From DATDIC01 sp963777625 (GTDB lineage: Bacteria; Pseudomonadota; Alphaproteobacteria; Acetobacterales; Acetobacteraceae): a DNA stretch of 64,000 nt. The notes beneath the pieces are model-generated. The model had not been told where the DNA came from and did not search any database. It saw only the letters and a list, made by a program, of their open reading frames with translations. The stretch spans positions 257,057 through 321,056 of the forward strand of contig CAVZRO010000021.1 in NCBI GenBank assembly GCA_963777625.1. Reading direction: 5' to 3'. Both the position numbers and the translations under genes were made by a program. Positions 46,096 to 55,270 of the stretch are shown in pieces (position 1 is the first letter of the stretch; every line of letters begins with the position of its first letter).

Positions 46096-47142
46096 CTATC
46101 CCGTCAGCACCTCGATCCGACGGTGGACGATATTGCTGCGGTTCCACGTGTAAGCGACCTGCAGCGCGTCGCCGGCCGCAATGATCGCCGGATAGGAGAA
46201 CTCGCCCTCCTCGCTCTCAAGCCTCAGCAGCTCCGACCACCGCCGGCCGTTATCATCCGAAACCAGCAACGCGAGCGGCGAACGCGCCGCCCAGTTGCCG
46301 CCGACCGGATTGCACGCAAGCACCAGCCCGCCATCCGCAAGTTTCGCCAGATCGAGCCCGCTGTTGTTGTTCGGCAGATCCGTGGCGTACGCCGGGCACC
46401 AGCTCCGGCCGCCATCCGTCGAATCACTGCGATAGATAAACCCTCGCGTGCTCCGAAGCAGCATGTGCACATGCCCCGCCGCGCTCTCCCACAGCGTCGG
46501 CTGGATCACCCCGTCCCAGGCAAACGTCCGCGACGTGTCGGTCTCCCACAGCACATGCTCGTCGAGTCCGCGCCAGCTCGTGCCCGCGGACGCCGCTCCG
46601 CCCGCGCGGTGCGCGATCGGAACATCGTGCCGCCGCCAAATCATCCCCTTGTCGGAGGAGTGATCGGCAAACGCATCCCAGTGCCGGTCGTCCTCGATGG
46701 AGCCGCCGGCCAGCCAACTGCCATCGGAAAGCACGATCGGCTTGTTCTTCACCGGCCCGCGCGGCGCGGCGTCACCCGGCACGAGAAGGCGCGGCGTGCT
46801 CCATCGCGCGCCGCCATCCCCGGATTGCGCGACGCGGGTGATCCAACCATGCACCGTCGCCCCGACTTTGTAGAACAGCCAGACCCGCGTGCCCTCCGCA
46901 TGGAGCACCGGGTTCCAGTGCGCCAACCCCGGCTCCGCGAACAGCCGCGACGGCTCGCCCCATTCCCCGCCCGAGCACCGGCAGCACCAGATGGCAGTAT
47001 CCCCGCAGCCTTCCCGGCTTCCGGCAAAGAACGCGACCAGCAGATCGCCGTCAGGCAGGGCGGCAATCGTCGCGGCGTGGCATTGCTCGAAACGGGCTGC
47101 CCCGCCAGGGATAAGGAACTGTCGTGGCCCCGCCCGAAGCAT
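46096..47142 (-). CDS. Sialidase-superfamily (BNR repeat) glycosidase
   Basis: This encodes 348 residues, starting MLRAGPRQFLIPGG at 47142, eight bases after the dapA-like stop; longer frames belong to that gene. Three Asp boxes (SGDGGARW, STDGGRSW, SDDNGRRW) mark a six-bladed sialidase-type propeller. GPVKNKPIVLSDGSWLAGGS and WESAAGHVHMLLRSTRGFIYRS carry further conserved blades. No signal peptide is seen, so it probably acts in the cytosol on imported oligosaccharides. Placement after ABC transporter and aldolase genes suggests removal of an acidic sugar; the true substrate may not be sialic acid. Confidence 0.85.
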   Translation of the reverse strand: MLRAGPRQFLIPGGAARFEQCHAATIAALPDGDLLVAFFAGSREGCGDTAIWCCRCSGGEWGEPSRLFAEPGLAHWNPVLHAEGTRVWLFYKVGATVHGWITRVAQSGDGGARWSTPRLLVPGDAAPRGPVKNKPIVLSDGSWLAGGSIEDDRHWDAFADHSSDKGMIWRRHDVPIAHRAGGAASAGTSWRGLDEHVLWETDTSRTFAWDGVIQPTLWESAAGHVHMLLRSTRGFIYRSDSTDGGRSWCPAYATDLPNNNSGLDLAKLADGGLVLACNPVGGNWAARSPLALLVSDDNGRRWSELLRLESEEGEFSYPAIIAAGDALQVAYTWNRSNIVHRRIEVLTG

Positions 47143-47150
47143 CGGTGGCG

Positions 47151-48034
47151 TCAGGCCGCCGCGCTCTGCTGCAGCCCGCGCAGCCCCTCCGCCACGCGCG
47201 CGCCAACCGCCGGGGACGCCGCGCACAGCGGCGGCCGCACCGGCGCCAGCCATCGCGGCCAGTCTGCGCTGCCAGCGTCGCCTTCAGCCCGGGCAGGAAC
47301 GGAGCACTCATCAGTTGCTGCGCGCGGCGCATCTTCGCCTCCGCCTCCCCACCGCGGAACATGGCCCGAACCAGGTGCGGCGCGATGTTGCCCATGCCGC
47401 AGATCGTCCCGGTGCCGCCTTCCGCGAGGGCACGCCCGATATCGGCCTCATTGCCGACCGTCACCGCCAGGTCCGGCGCCGCCGCGCGGAAAGCCCGGAA
47501 CTGCGCGAAGTCCGCCGAGCTGTCCTTCACCCCCGCCAGGACACGCCCATAGCGCGCGCGCAGCCGCGCCGCGACCTCGGGTGGCACGGCCACGCCGGAG
47601 ACCTGCGGGATGTGATACAGCGTCGCCCGCAGCGCATCGTCGCCGACCCCGTCCAGGACCGCGGCGAACGCGGCCTCGATCCCCTCCGGCGTCACCTCCC
47701 GATAGAAATAGGGCGGCAGCATCAGCACCTGCGTCAGGCCGAGCGCACGCACCGCCCGGATGAATGCGATACCGTCGCTGATCGCCGGGAAGCCTGCGCC
47801 CAACGCCAGCCGCTCCGGCGCAATGCCACCGGCGAGCATCGCCTCGGTTGCCGCCAGCCGCTCAGCCCCGTTGAACGACGTGCCCTCACCTGTGGTGCCG
47901 AACAACACCACGCCTTCGACCGTCTGATCGAACAGGAAGCGCATATGCCGCAGCATCTCCGCGTGGTCGATATCGCCAGCCGCCGTCAGCGGCGTCGCCA
48001 GCGCAACCCAGAAACCGCCAATGCCATCACGCAT
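47151..48034 (-). CDS. DapA/NanA-family aldolase, frame broken near 47268
   Basis: A class I (Schiff-base) aldolase with LFGTTGEGTSFNGAERL, PPYFYREVTPEGI (catalytic Tyr), YHIPQVSGVAVPPEV and the Schiff-base Lys in AGVKDSSADF. After LKATLAA a one-base loss near 47268 breaks the frame; correcting it gives DWPRWLAPVRPPLCAASPAVGARVAEGLRGLQQ and ~294 residues, the family size. It could be N-acetylneuraminate lyase, KDG/KDGal aldolase or a related lyase; the sialidase-like neighbour favours a sugar-acid lyase over dihydrodipicolinate synthase. Confidence 0.87.
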
Positions 48035-48052
48035 TCTTCTCTCCGCTCATGT

Positions 48053-48886
48053 CTATCCTTTGACGCCGCCCGCCATCAGCCCGGACACGAACCAGCGTTG
48101 CAGCAGCGCATAAATTATCATCGGGATCACCCCGATAAGGGTCAGGATCGCGAACAGCTTGCCGGGGTCGGCCATATATGGCCCCTCGAAATACAGCGGC
48201 GCCAGCGGCAGCGTCTTCATCTCGTTGCGAGACATGATCACCAGCGCGAGGAAAAATTCGTTCCATGAGAACAGGAACTGCCACACCGCAACCACCAGCA
48301 GCGCCGGTCGCACCAGCGGTGCGACCACACGCAGCAGCACGGACAGCGAACCGGCGCCGTCGATGATCGCCGCTTCCTCCAGCTCCACCGGTACGCCGTC
48401 CATCGCCCCCTTCACGATCACCGTGCCGAACGCGATGCCCAGCGCCGTTTCCGGCCCGATCAGGCCCAGATATGAATTGGTCAGCCCGATCACGCGCAGC
48501 AGCACGGTGATCGGGATCAGCAGCGAGGCCAGCGGCAGCAGCAGCGCGCTCATCACGATCAGCAGGATGATATGTCCGCCGCGCACTTTCAGCCGGGAGA
48601 TCGCATAGGCAAGACACACCGCACATGCCAGCGTGGCCGCGACCGTTGCCAGCGAGATGACGACCGAGTTCACGAAAAACCGGACGAAATCGCCATGCAT
48701 CAGTACCGCGGCGTAATTCGCCAGAGTCGGGTGCGGCGCGATCAGCACTGGTGAAAAACTGTCCTCGCTGTGCCGGACCGAGATATCCACCATGTAAATG
48801 GTCGGCAGCAGACTGAGCGCGCAGGCCACCCCAAGCACCACGTACGCGATCGACCGGGACGGGCGCAGGCGCCGCCGCCGTGTCAC
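48053..48886 (-). CDS. Sugar ABC transporter permease (MalG-like)
   Basis: This 277-residue protein starts at a GTG overlapping the upstream permease stop by four bases. Six membrane segments; the EAA loop is VELEEAAIIDGAGSLSVLLRVVAPLVRPAL. It belongs to the CUT1 carbohydrate uptake family (MalG/UgpE side). It works with the neighbouring permease and binding protein; no ATPase gene is present in this cluster, so a shared ATPase encoded elsewhere is likely. Confidence 0.9.
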   Translation of the reverse strand: MTRRRRLRPSRSIAYVVLGVACALSLLPTIYMVDISVRHSEDSFSPVLIAPHPTLANYAAVLMHGDFVRFFVNSVVISLATVAATLACAVCLAYAISRLKVRGGHIILLIVMSALLLPLASLLIPITVLLRVIGLTNSYLGLIGPETALGIAFGTVIVKGAMDGVPVELEEAAIIDGAGSLSVLLRVVAPLVRPALLVVAVWQFLFSWNEFFLALVIMSRNEMKTLPLAPLYFEGPYMADPGKLFAILTLIGVIPMIIYALLQRWFVSGLMAGGVKG

Positions 48887-49827
48887 GCCAGTTTCCTGCG
48901 TAGGGGAATCATGCGACCGCTGGCGATCGCATACTCTATCGCCACCAGCACCAGGGCCAGCACGAACAGCACCACCGCCACGGTGGAGGCATAGTCCATG
49001 CGATTCTGTTCGAACCCCGTCTGGAAGATATACGTCGCCAGCGTCTGGGAGGCATTGGCCGGGCCGCCCTCCGTCATCAGGTAGATCAGCGGAAATTGCT
49101 GCAGCGCCTGGATCGTTCCGAGTACCACCAGCGACACATGCGTCGCACCCAGCATGGGCCAGATGATGTAGCGCATCCGTGCGAACCCGGTGGCGCCGTC
49201 GATCGCCGCCGCCGCCAGGATCTCCGTATCGATCTGCGCAATTCCCACGCAGTACATCAGCACGAAGAACCCGCACCACTGCCACACGTTCACCGCGATC
49301 ACACCCAGCGTCGCCCACTGCGGGGTGCCGAGAATTGCCGGGAAATGGTCAGCGAGGCCCAGCCAGTTGAACAGCCCGAACAGCAATCCGTAGTCCGGCG
49401 CATAGATGGTGGTGAACACCAGCGCGATCACCGAGGGTGTCACCACCATCGGCAGGAACAGCAGCGTCCGGAACAGCGGCCGCCACCGCTCGATATAGAG
49501 CTCGATCAGCACCGCAAGCGGAAACCCGATGGCAATTTCCGCCGCGATGCTGACCACGACCCAGATGATCGAATTGCGCACGGCGATCCAGAACACCGGA
49601 TCGTTCGCCGCCTGAACGTAATTCGCGCTCGTTACCACCCCGTGCGCGCCATGCAGGCTCGCCACCAGATTGGCCACGATCGGATACAGCTCGAAAAGCA
49701 CGAACAGCGCCAGCGCCGGCACCACGTACAGCCAGGCCTCCCCTGGCCGCGTGCCGATGCGCAGCCTCCGGCGCGCGGCCTGGCGCGCCGGTGCCGCCAC
49801 CGGGCCGACAGTGGTCGTGCTCAACAT
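48883..49827 (-). CDS. Sugar ABC transporter permease (MalF-like)
   Basis: This 314-residue protein starts MLSTTTVGPVAAPARQ at 49827, eight bases after the binding-protein stop. Six membrane segments begin WLYVVPALALFVLFELYPIV; the EAA loop is TEILAAAAIDGATGFARMRYIIWPML. It is a CUT1-family partner of the MalG-like permease. Its stop overlaps the next gene's GTG (GTGA), implying coupled translation and equal subunit amounts. Confidence 0.9.
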   Translation of the reverse strand: MLSTTTVGPVAAPARQAARRRLRIGTRPGEAWLYVVPALALFVLFELYPIVANLVASLHGAHGVVTSANYVQAANDPVFWIAVRNSIIWVVVSIAAEIAIGFPLAVLIELYIERWRPLFRTLLFLPMVVTPSVIALVFTTIYAPDYGLLFGLFNWLGLADHFPAILGTPQWATLGVIAVNVWQWCGFFVLMYCVGIAQIDTEILAAAAIDGATGFARMRYIIWPMLGATHVSLVVLGTIQALQQFPLIYLMTEGGPANASQTLATYIFQTGFEQNRMDYASTVAVVLFVLALVLVAIEYAIASGRMIPLRRKLA

Positions 49828-49834
49828 GCGCCGG

Positions 49835-51143
49835 CTAATGCGCTGCCTGCGCCTGCGCGACCGTCTGCACCGCCTGCATCGCCGCCTCCGGTGTCTTCTC
49901 TCCGGCCGCAACCGCCTGCAGGTTGCTTACCAGGGCGTCGAACACGACCGGATTGCCGATCGCGTGCGGCTGCGCGATCTCCAGCTCAGCGATATAGCTT
50001 GTGTAGAGTTCCTGCAGGTGCGGGTTGAGCGTCTCCGTCGGTTTCATGCCTCGGAAAGCCGGCAGATCATTCAACTGATCGAGCGCCACCTGCTCGCCCA
50101 CGCCGCTGATCAACTCCTTCAATACCGTCTCCGACGCCGCTTTCACCTCCGGCGATGCAGCGGCGGTCTTGGTGATGCCCCACCCGAGATCGATGCCGCC
50201 CAGCGGCGGGCTCGCCTTGCCGCCATCCGCCACCGCCGGGAAAAAGAACTTGCCGTAGCCCGACATGGTCTTCAGCGCCGGATTGCTCGACAGCGCCGTC
50301 TCCTGCAGCCACCACGACCCGAGCGAGATCATTCCCACGCGTCCGGCCGCGAACAGATTGGCGCCGGTCGGATATTGCAGCGCCGACAGCGCACCGTCCT
50401 GTACCACCTTGTCGGTGAACAGCCGCTGCCAGACCTTCGCCGCGTCCACCATCCCGGGCTGCGTCCATACCGGGGCGCCCTCTTCGGCGGCGAGCAGGCC
50501 TTTCAGGTCGGTCTGGGCGGCGATCTGCATATAGACCCAGCCATCGAACAACTCGGTTCCGCCGCCCTGGTAGAACGGAATGAAGCCTGCCGCGTGCAGC
50601 TTCTTCGCATCAGCAACCATTTCATCCATGGTCGCCGGCGGTCGGTCGATCTTCGCCTTCTCGAACGCCGCGCGATTGTACCAGATGTTCAGCACTTCGG
50701 CTTCCTGCGGCAGGACGTAGAAGCCGCTGTCGCCCTGCGGATTCCCGAGCCGCGCCTGCTTCAGCAGCGCCGACGCGAAGTTCTTCTCCCAATCCTTGCC
50801 CCACAGGGTCTCGGCCACCGGGCCCAGATCGAGCAGGTTCGGCCGGTACTCCTGGGTGAAGGCGCCCGGCGGCAGGCCGATGATATCCGGCAGCGTTCCG
50901 GCCGCCGCGGCGGCCTTCAGCGCGGTGAAATAGGGCGTATGCGGCTGGATCGTTGCAGTTCACCTCGATATCCGGATGGGCTTTCTCGATCGCCGCGACC
51001 ATCGCCTGTGTCGTCGATTCCACTGGGCTCCACGACCACAGCGTCACGACGGTTTTCGCCGCCGCGTAACCAGGCGTCGCGATGCCGAGTGCGGTTGCCG
51101 CAAGCACGCCGCGCAGCATGCGTTTCGTTCGGGCTCTCATCAT
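49835..51143 (-). CDS. Sugar ABC transporter substrate-binding protein, frame broken near 50950
   Basis: Start MMRARTKRMLRGVLAATALG with a Sec signal ending PGYAAAKT; AGGAGGAGAC precedes the ATG at 51143. After DIEVNCN one extra base near 50950 shifts the frame; corrected, IQPHTPYFTALKAAAAAGTLPDIIG follows, ~435 residues. Family 1 (CUT1) solute-binding features: VVTLWSWSPVEST and VLNIWYNRAAFEKA. The ligand is probably an oligosaccharide or sugar acid consistent with the sialidase and aldolase genes. The start overlaps the GntR stop by four bases. Confidence 0.88.
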
Positions 51144-51844
51144 GTCTCCTCCTGTCGGTCAGGTCTTTCCGGCCGGATTGCCGGCTCGGCCGCGGCGCTC
51201 TCGGCCTCCATTCCCAGCGCACGCCGCCGCGCGCTCGCCAGGTGGCCACGAAGGCTGTTCGTCGCGGCGCCGATGTCGCGCCGCTCGATCGCGCGAACGA
51301 TTGCGACATGCTCCGCGATTGCCGGCGGAAGCGTGGTCGCGGACAGCGTCACACGGTCCGGCCTCATCATGCGGATACGAATTGCGTTGACGCGGTGGAT
51401 ATCGCTCATCAGCCGATTGCCGAGGAAATCCACCAGCATGTCGTGAAAGCCCCAGTCCACCTGCTGGGCTTCAGCCAGCAACTCGTCGGTGATCCCGTCC
51501 TCCGCGCGGCGCCGCACGGCGTCCAGTGCGGCGCTCTGCTCGTGCACCAGCGCGTCGGGCGCCGTCGCCACGAAATGCGCCAGCGCGTGCAGCTCGATCA
51601 CCTCCCGTAACCCGAAGGCGTCCCGCAGCAGGTGCACATCCAGTTGCGCGACATGCAGTCCGCGCTGCGGGATCGCGCGGATCAACCCTTCCGCTTCGAG
51701 CCGGGGGATCATCTCCCGGATGGCGCTCAGCCCGAAGCCGGTCAGCTTCGCCAGCTCCTTTTGCGTCACGAACTGGCCCGGCGCGAGCTGTCCCTCCACC
51801 AGGTGGCGCGTGAACGCCTCATAGGCTCGATGCCGCAGCGTCAT
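51140..51844 (-). CDS. GntR-family (FadR subfamily) transcriptional regulator
   Basis: This encodes 234 residues. The N-terminal winged HTH is LAPGQFVTQKELAKLTGFGLSAIREMIPRLEAEGLI. The all-helical FCD domain has the metal/ligand Asp/His pattern in DWGFHDMLVDFLGNRL and HVAIVRAIERRD. It heads the operon GntR-binding protein-permeases-aldolase-sialidase, so it is the probable local repressor with a sugar-acid effector. The C-terminal tail (EPAIRPERPDRQEET) is charged and likely disordered. Confidence 0.9.
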   Translation of the reverse strand: MTLRHRAYEAFTRHLVEGQLAPGQFVTQKELAKLTGFGLSAIREMIPRLEAEGLIRAIPQRGLHVAQLDVHLLRDAFGLREVIELHALAHFVATAPDALVHEQSAALDAVRRRAEDGITDELLAEAQQVDWGFHDMLVDFLGNRLMSDIHRVNAIRIRMMRPDRVTLSATTLPPAIAEHVAIVRAIERRDIGAATNSLRGHLASARRRALGMEAESAAAEPAIRPERPDRQEET

Positions 51845-51990
51845 ACCGCTCTTGTCGCACTGACATGTCAGCCTGTCAACGCTGCGCGATCATGGCCCGA
51901 GACCCGCCGGCAACGCCCGCTTCGGATATATTCGCCCGGCATGGGTCCGTTCTGCATCCGGTGCATAGCCGCAAGCCTAGCCGGCTGATC

Positions 51991-52006
51991 ATAACGCGCG
52001 TTATAG
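51991..52006. promoter_or_regulatory. Candidate MarR operator palindrome
   Basis: ATAACGCGCGTTAT is a perfect 14-base palindrome about 30 bases upstream of the marR TTG start. Such symmetrical sites in MarR promoters usually bind the regulator itself. It is based on symmetry and position only; coordinates are good to a base or two. Confidence 0.55.
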
Positions 52007-52036
52007 TAAGCCCTAACTCGCCGAAGGCGGCCCATT

Positions 52037-52513
52037 TTGAAAGATTTCCACCGCGACCTGTCGTTCTTGCTGCACGACGTCGCCCGCCTGCTCCGCGTGG
52101 AAGCCGACAAACGCGCCCGCGCCCACGGCATGACGCGCGCCCAATGGGCCATCCTGATCTGGCTGGAACGCCAACCCGGCATCTCCCAGAAGGAACTCGC
52201 CGAGCTGCTGGAAGTCGAGCCGATCACCGTCGCCCGCCTGATCGACCGGCTGGAGACGCGCGGCATGGTGGAACGCCGGTCCGACCCGAAGGACCGGCGG
52301 ATCTGGCGCCTTCATCTGCTCGCCGCGGCTTACCCGGTGCTGCGCGAGATCGACTGCCAACGCTCCGATATGCGCAACATGCTCATCGCCGGCCTCGATC
52401 GGGCGACGCTGGACACTACCACGGAAGCCCTGATCACCATGAAAGCCACCTTGACTGCGCGGCGCGCCGAGCCTGATCCCGTCATCGACGCTATCCCGGA
52501 AGAAGCCGCCTGA
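52037..52513 (+). CDS. MarR-family transcriptional regulator
   Basis: This 158-residue protein starts at a TTG (52037). MarR core: RAQWAILIWLERQPGISQKELAELLEVEPITVARLIDRLETRGMVERRSDPKDRRIWRLHL (wing DPKDRR). It probably represses the efflux genes that follow, since its stop overlaps the emrA start by one base (TGATG). Inverted TATAACGCGCGTTATA at 51991-52006 upstream (ATAACGCGCGTTAT) is a good operator candidate. Confidence 0.92.
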   Translation: MKDFHRDLSFLLHDVARLLRVEADKRARAHGMTRAQWAILIWLERQPGISQKELAELLEVEPITVARLIDRLETRGMVERRSDPKDRRIWRLHLLAAAYPVLREIDCQRSDMRNMLIAGLDRATLDTTTEALITMKATLTARRAEPDPVIDAIPEEAA

Positions 52514-53694
52514 TGTCGCAGAGCGCCGCCGCCGAGGGTCGTTCCCGCGTGGGCGCATCCGACGTCGTCGATCGTCCGGTCCGCACCCGGATCAGCCGCC
52601 ACGCCGTCGGACCGATATTGATGGTCCTCGGCATCGTCGTGGTCGGCGCCGGTGCCCTGACCTTCTGGCTGCATGGCGGACGCTACGTCTCAGTGGACGA
52701 CTCCTACGTGCGCGCCGCCAAGGAAGCGCTCTCCACCGATGTCGGCGGAATCGTAGCCGAAGTACCAGTGAAGGACGGCCAGCACGTGAATCAGGGACAG
52801 GTGCTGTTGCGCCTGGACCCGCGCCGCTTCCAGATCGCGGTGGCCGGCGCCAAGGCAGACCTCGCGGAGACCGCCCAGTCCCTGCACGGCATGCAGCAAG
52901 ACTATCATCGCATGCTCAGCGATATCGACGTGAAGCAGTCGCAGGTGCAGGCCGACCAGGCCAATTTCGACCGCTACGCGACCCTGGTGAAGGGCGGCGG
53001 GGTGACCCGTGCCGAGTATGACAATGCCCGCTTCGCCTTGGCCGCGGACCAGCACGCCGTGCAGGCATCGAAGCAGCAGGCGGAGGTCCAGTTGGCAAAG
53101 CTGGGCGGCAACGCCGACCAGCCCGTGGAGCAGCTTGCGCAATATGCCGCGGCGCAGGCAAAGGTGGACGAGGCGCAGCGGCAGCTCGACGACAGCGTGA
53201 TCCGGGCTCCGTTTGCCGGCACCGTCACCGATGTGGACAGCGTTCAGCCGGGCATGTACCTGGCCGCATCCACCGCCGCCTTCGGACTGGTTTCATCCGA
53301 GCGTGTCTGGGTGGAGGCCGATCCCAAGGAAACCGAACTCACCTGGGTCAAGCCCGGCGACCACGTTGACGTTACGGTCGATACCTATCCCGGCCATGTC
53401 TGGCAGGGCGTGGTCGAGAGCATTTCGCCCAATTCCGGATCGGAGTTCTCCGTACTGCCGGCGCAGAACACCTCGGGCAATTGGGTGAAGGTGGTGCAGC
53501 GCATTCCACTGCGCGTCCGCGTCGATCGCCAGCCCGGCGACCCGGAGCTGCGCACCGGCATGAGCGTGGAAGTCAGCATCGACACCGGGCATACCAGGTC
53601 TATTTCGGACCTGTACCTGATGAACCCTCACCCGGATTGCTACGCAATCCGACCTCTCCCACAAGCGGGAGCGGTGAATGGCAATGGTCGGTAA
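52513..53694 (+). CDS. emrA: EmrA/HlyD-family membrane fusion protein
   Basis: This encodes 393 residues: one N-terminal membrane segment (ILMVLGIVVVGAGALTFWLHGG), then VDDSYVRAAKEALSTDVGGIVAEVPVKDGQHVNQGQVLLRLD (biotinyl-lipoyl half), a coiled-coil hairpin (~115-230), the second half VIRAPFAGTVTDVDSVQPGMYL and a beta barrel. It links the EmrB pump to an outer-membrane channel. The last ~24 residues (NPHPDCYAIRPLPQAG) are encoded by a dispersed hairpin repeat (53625-53682), so the natural C-terminus was replaced or extended. Confidence 0.92.
   Translation: MSQSAAAEGRSRVGASDVVDRPVRTRISRHAVGPILMVLGIVVVGAGALTFWLHGGRYVSVDDSYVRAAKEALSTDVGGIVAEVPVKDGQHVNQGQVLLRLDPRRFQIAVAGAKADLAETAQSLHGMQQDYHRMLSDIDVKQSQVQADQANFDRYATLVKGGGVTRAEYDNARFALAADQHAVQASKQQAEVQLAKLGGNADQPVEQLAQYAAAQAKVDEAQRQLDDSVIRAPFAGTVTDVDSVQPGMYLAASTAAFGLVSSERVWVEADPKETELTWVKPGDHVDVTVDTYPGHVWQGVVESISPNSGSEFSVLPAQNTSGNWVKVVQRIPLRVRVDRQPGDPELRTGMSVEVSIDTGHTRSISDLYLMNPHPDCYAIRPLPQAGAVNGNGR
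53625..53682. repeat. Dispersed hairpin repeat inside the 3' end of emrA
   Basis: CCTCACCCGGATTGC..GCAATCCGACCTCTCCC contains the perfect hairpin CGGATTGC-TAC-GCAATCCG (53633-53651), followed by a CTCCCACAAGCGGGAG stem. This sequence class is usually intergenic in proteobacteria; here it is translated as part of emrA and sits just before the emrB start. Confidence 0.75.
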
Positions 53695-53696
53695 GG

Positions 53697-55226
53697 TTGC
53701 ACGAAAAGGTTCCGCATCGCGGCATCATCACCATCTGCACCATGGGTGCGACGCTGATGCAGGCGCTCGACCAGACCATTGCCAACGTGGCGCTGCCCTA
53801 CATGCAGGGCAGCCTGTCGGCCAGCTATGACGAGATCACCTGGGTTCTGACATCCTACATCACCGCCGCCGCGATCATGACGGCGCCGGTGGGATGGATG
53901 GCGCAGCGCTTCGGCCGCAAGCGGCTGTTCGTCGGCTGCCTGATCGGCTTCACCATTACCTCGATGATGTGCGGCGCCGCGCAGTCGCTGTCGCAGATGG
54001 TCATGTTCCGCCTGCTGCAAGGCATGTTCGGCGCCGCCCTGGTGCCGCTGTCGCAGGCGACGCTGCTGGACATCTACCCGATCGAGCAGCGCGGCCAGGC
54101 AATGGCGATCTGGGGCGTGGGTGTGATGATCGGCCCGATCCTGGGCCCGACGCTCGGCGGCTACCTGACCGAGATCTACAACTGGCGCTACGTGTTCTAC
54201 GTCAACCTGCCGTTCGGGATTCTCGCCACGCTCGGTCTGGTCGTATTCATGCCGGGCGCCAGGGGGCAGAACAGCCTGCGGTTCGACTGGGTGGGTTTTG
54301 CCGCTCTATCCATGGCGATCGGCGCGTTGCAGCTCATGCTCGACCGCGGCCAGGACCAGGACTGGTTCAGTTCGCGCGAGATCATTGTCGAAGCGGTGCT
54401 GGCTGCACTCGGCACGTACCTGTTCCTGGTGCACCTGTTTTCGGCCAAGCGGCCCTTCATCCGCCCGAGCCTGTTCAAGGACCGCAATTTCTCCGCCGGC
54501 CTGGCGATGATGTTCGCGATGGGCACCATCCTGGTCTCCAGCTCGGCGCTGATGGCGCCGTGGCTGCAAGGGCTGGGCAACTACCCGGTGGAGACCGCGG
54601 GCCTGGTCATGGCTCCGCGCGGCATCGGCACCATGGCGGCGATGATGCTGGCCGGACGGTTTTCCGCGAAGCTCGATCCGCGCAAGCTGATGGGCCTCGG
54701 GGTCCTGCTGGTCTGCTGGTCGTTGTGGACCATGACCAAGTGGACGCCGGACGTATCGGAGACCACGCTGATCGTGACGATCATCGTGCAAGGCGCGGGT
54801 CTGGGCTTCGTGTTCATCCCGTTGCAGGTGATCGCATTCGCCACCCTGGCACCCAGCCTGCGCACCGACGGGGCTTCCCTGTTCAGCCTGCTGCGCAACA
54901 TCGGCGCGGCGATCGGGGTTTCGATCACCTCGGGGCTGCTGGCGCACAACACCCAGGCATTGCATGCCGAGATCGGCGCCTATGTCACCCCGTTCAACCG
55001 CGCGCTGCAGCACGGCGCGGTGCAGACCTGGCTCGATCCGGCCACGCGGCACGGCGCCGCGGCGATGGACCGCATCATCAATCAGCAGGCGCAGATCATC
55101 GCGTACATGGACGACTACAAGCTGATGATCTTCACCACCGCACCGGCGCTGCTGCTGTTGTTGCTGATGCGCCGCCCGCGCGCTCAGGCCGGACCACCGG
55201 CCGAGACGCATGCGGCGATGGATTGA
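53697..55226 (+). CDS. emrB: EmrB/QacA-family multidrug efflux MFS transporter (DHA2)
   Basis: About 509 residues with 14 membrane segments; start assigned to TTG at 53697 (HEKVPHRGIITICTMGATLMQALDQTIANVALPYMQG), two bases after the emrA stop and behind GTAAGG; no ATG gives the first helix. Motif A is GWMAQRFGRKRLFVGCLIGF; motif C-like GVMIGPILGPTLGGYLTEIYNWRYVFYVNLP is diagnostic of DHA2. It exports hydrophobic drugs or uncouplers with EmrA by proton antiport. Confidence 0.92.
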   Translation: MHEKVPHRGIITICTMGATLMQALDQTIANVALPYMQGSLSASYDEITWVLTSYITAAAIMTAPVGWMAQRFGRKRLFVGCLIGFTITSMMCGAAQSLSQMVMFRLLQGMFGAALVPLSQATLLDIYPIEQRGQAMAIWGVGVMIGPILGPTLGGYLTEIYNWRYVFYVNLPFGILATLGLVVFMPGARGQNSLRFDWVGFAALSMAIGALQLMLDRGQDQDWFSSREIIVEAVLAALGTYLFLVHLFSAKRPFIRPSLFKDRNFSAGLAMMFAMGTILVSSSALMAPWLQGLGNYPVETAGLVMAPRGIGTMAAMMLAGRFSAKLDPRKLMGLGVLLVCWSLWTMTKWTPDVSETTLIVTIIVQGAGLGFVFIPLQVIAFATLAPSLRTDGASLFSLLRNIGAAIGVSITSGLLAHNTQALHAEIGAYVTPFNRALQHGAVQTWLDPATRHGAAAMDRIINQQAQIIAYMDDYKLMIFTTAPALLLLLLMRRPRAQAGPPAETHAAMD

Positions 55227-55270
55227 ACCCGCCGTCATTGAAGCATCCGCCGTCATTCCCGCTCCCCGTC

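Noticed and set aside
49670..51610. A 646-codon plus-strand open frame
   Set aside because: It is antisense to the binding protein and GntR genes; shadow composition.
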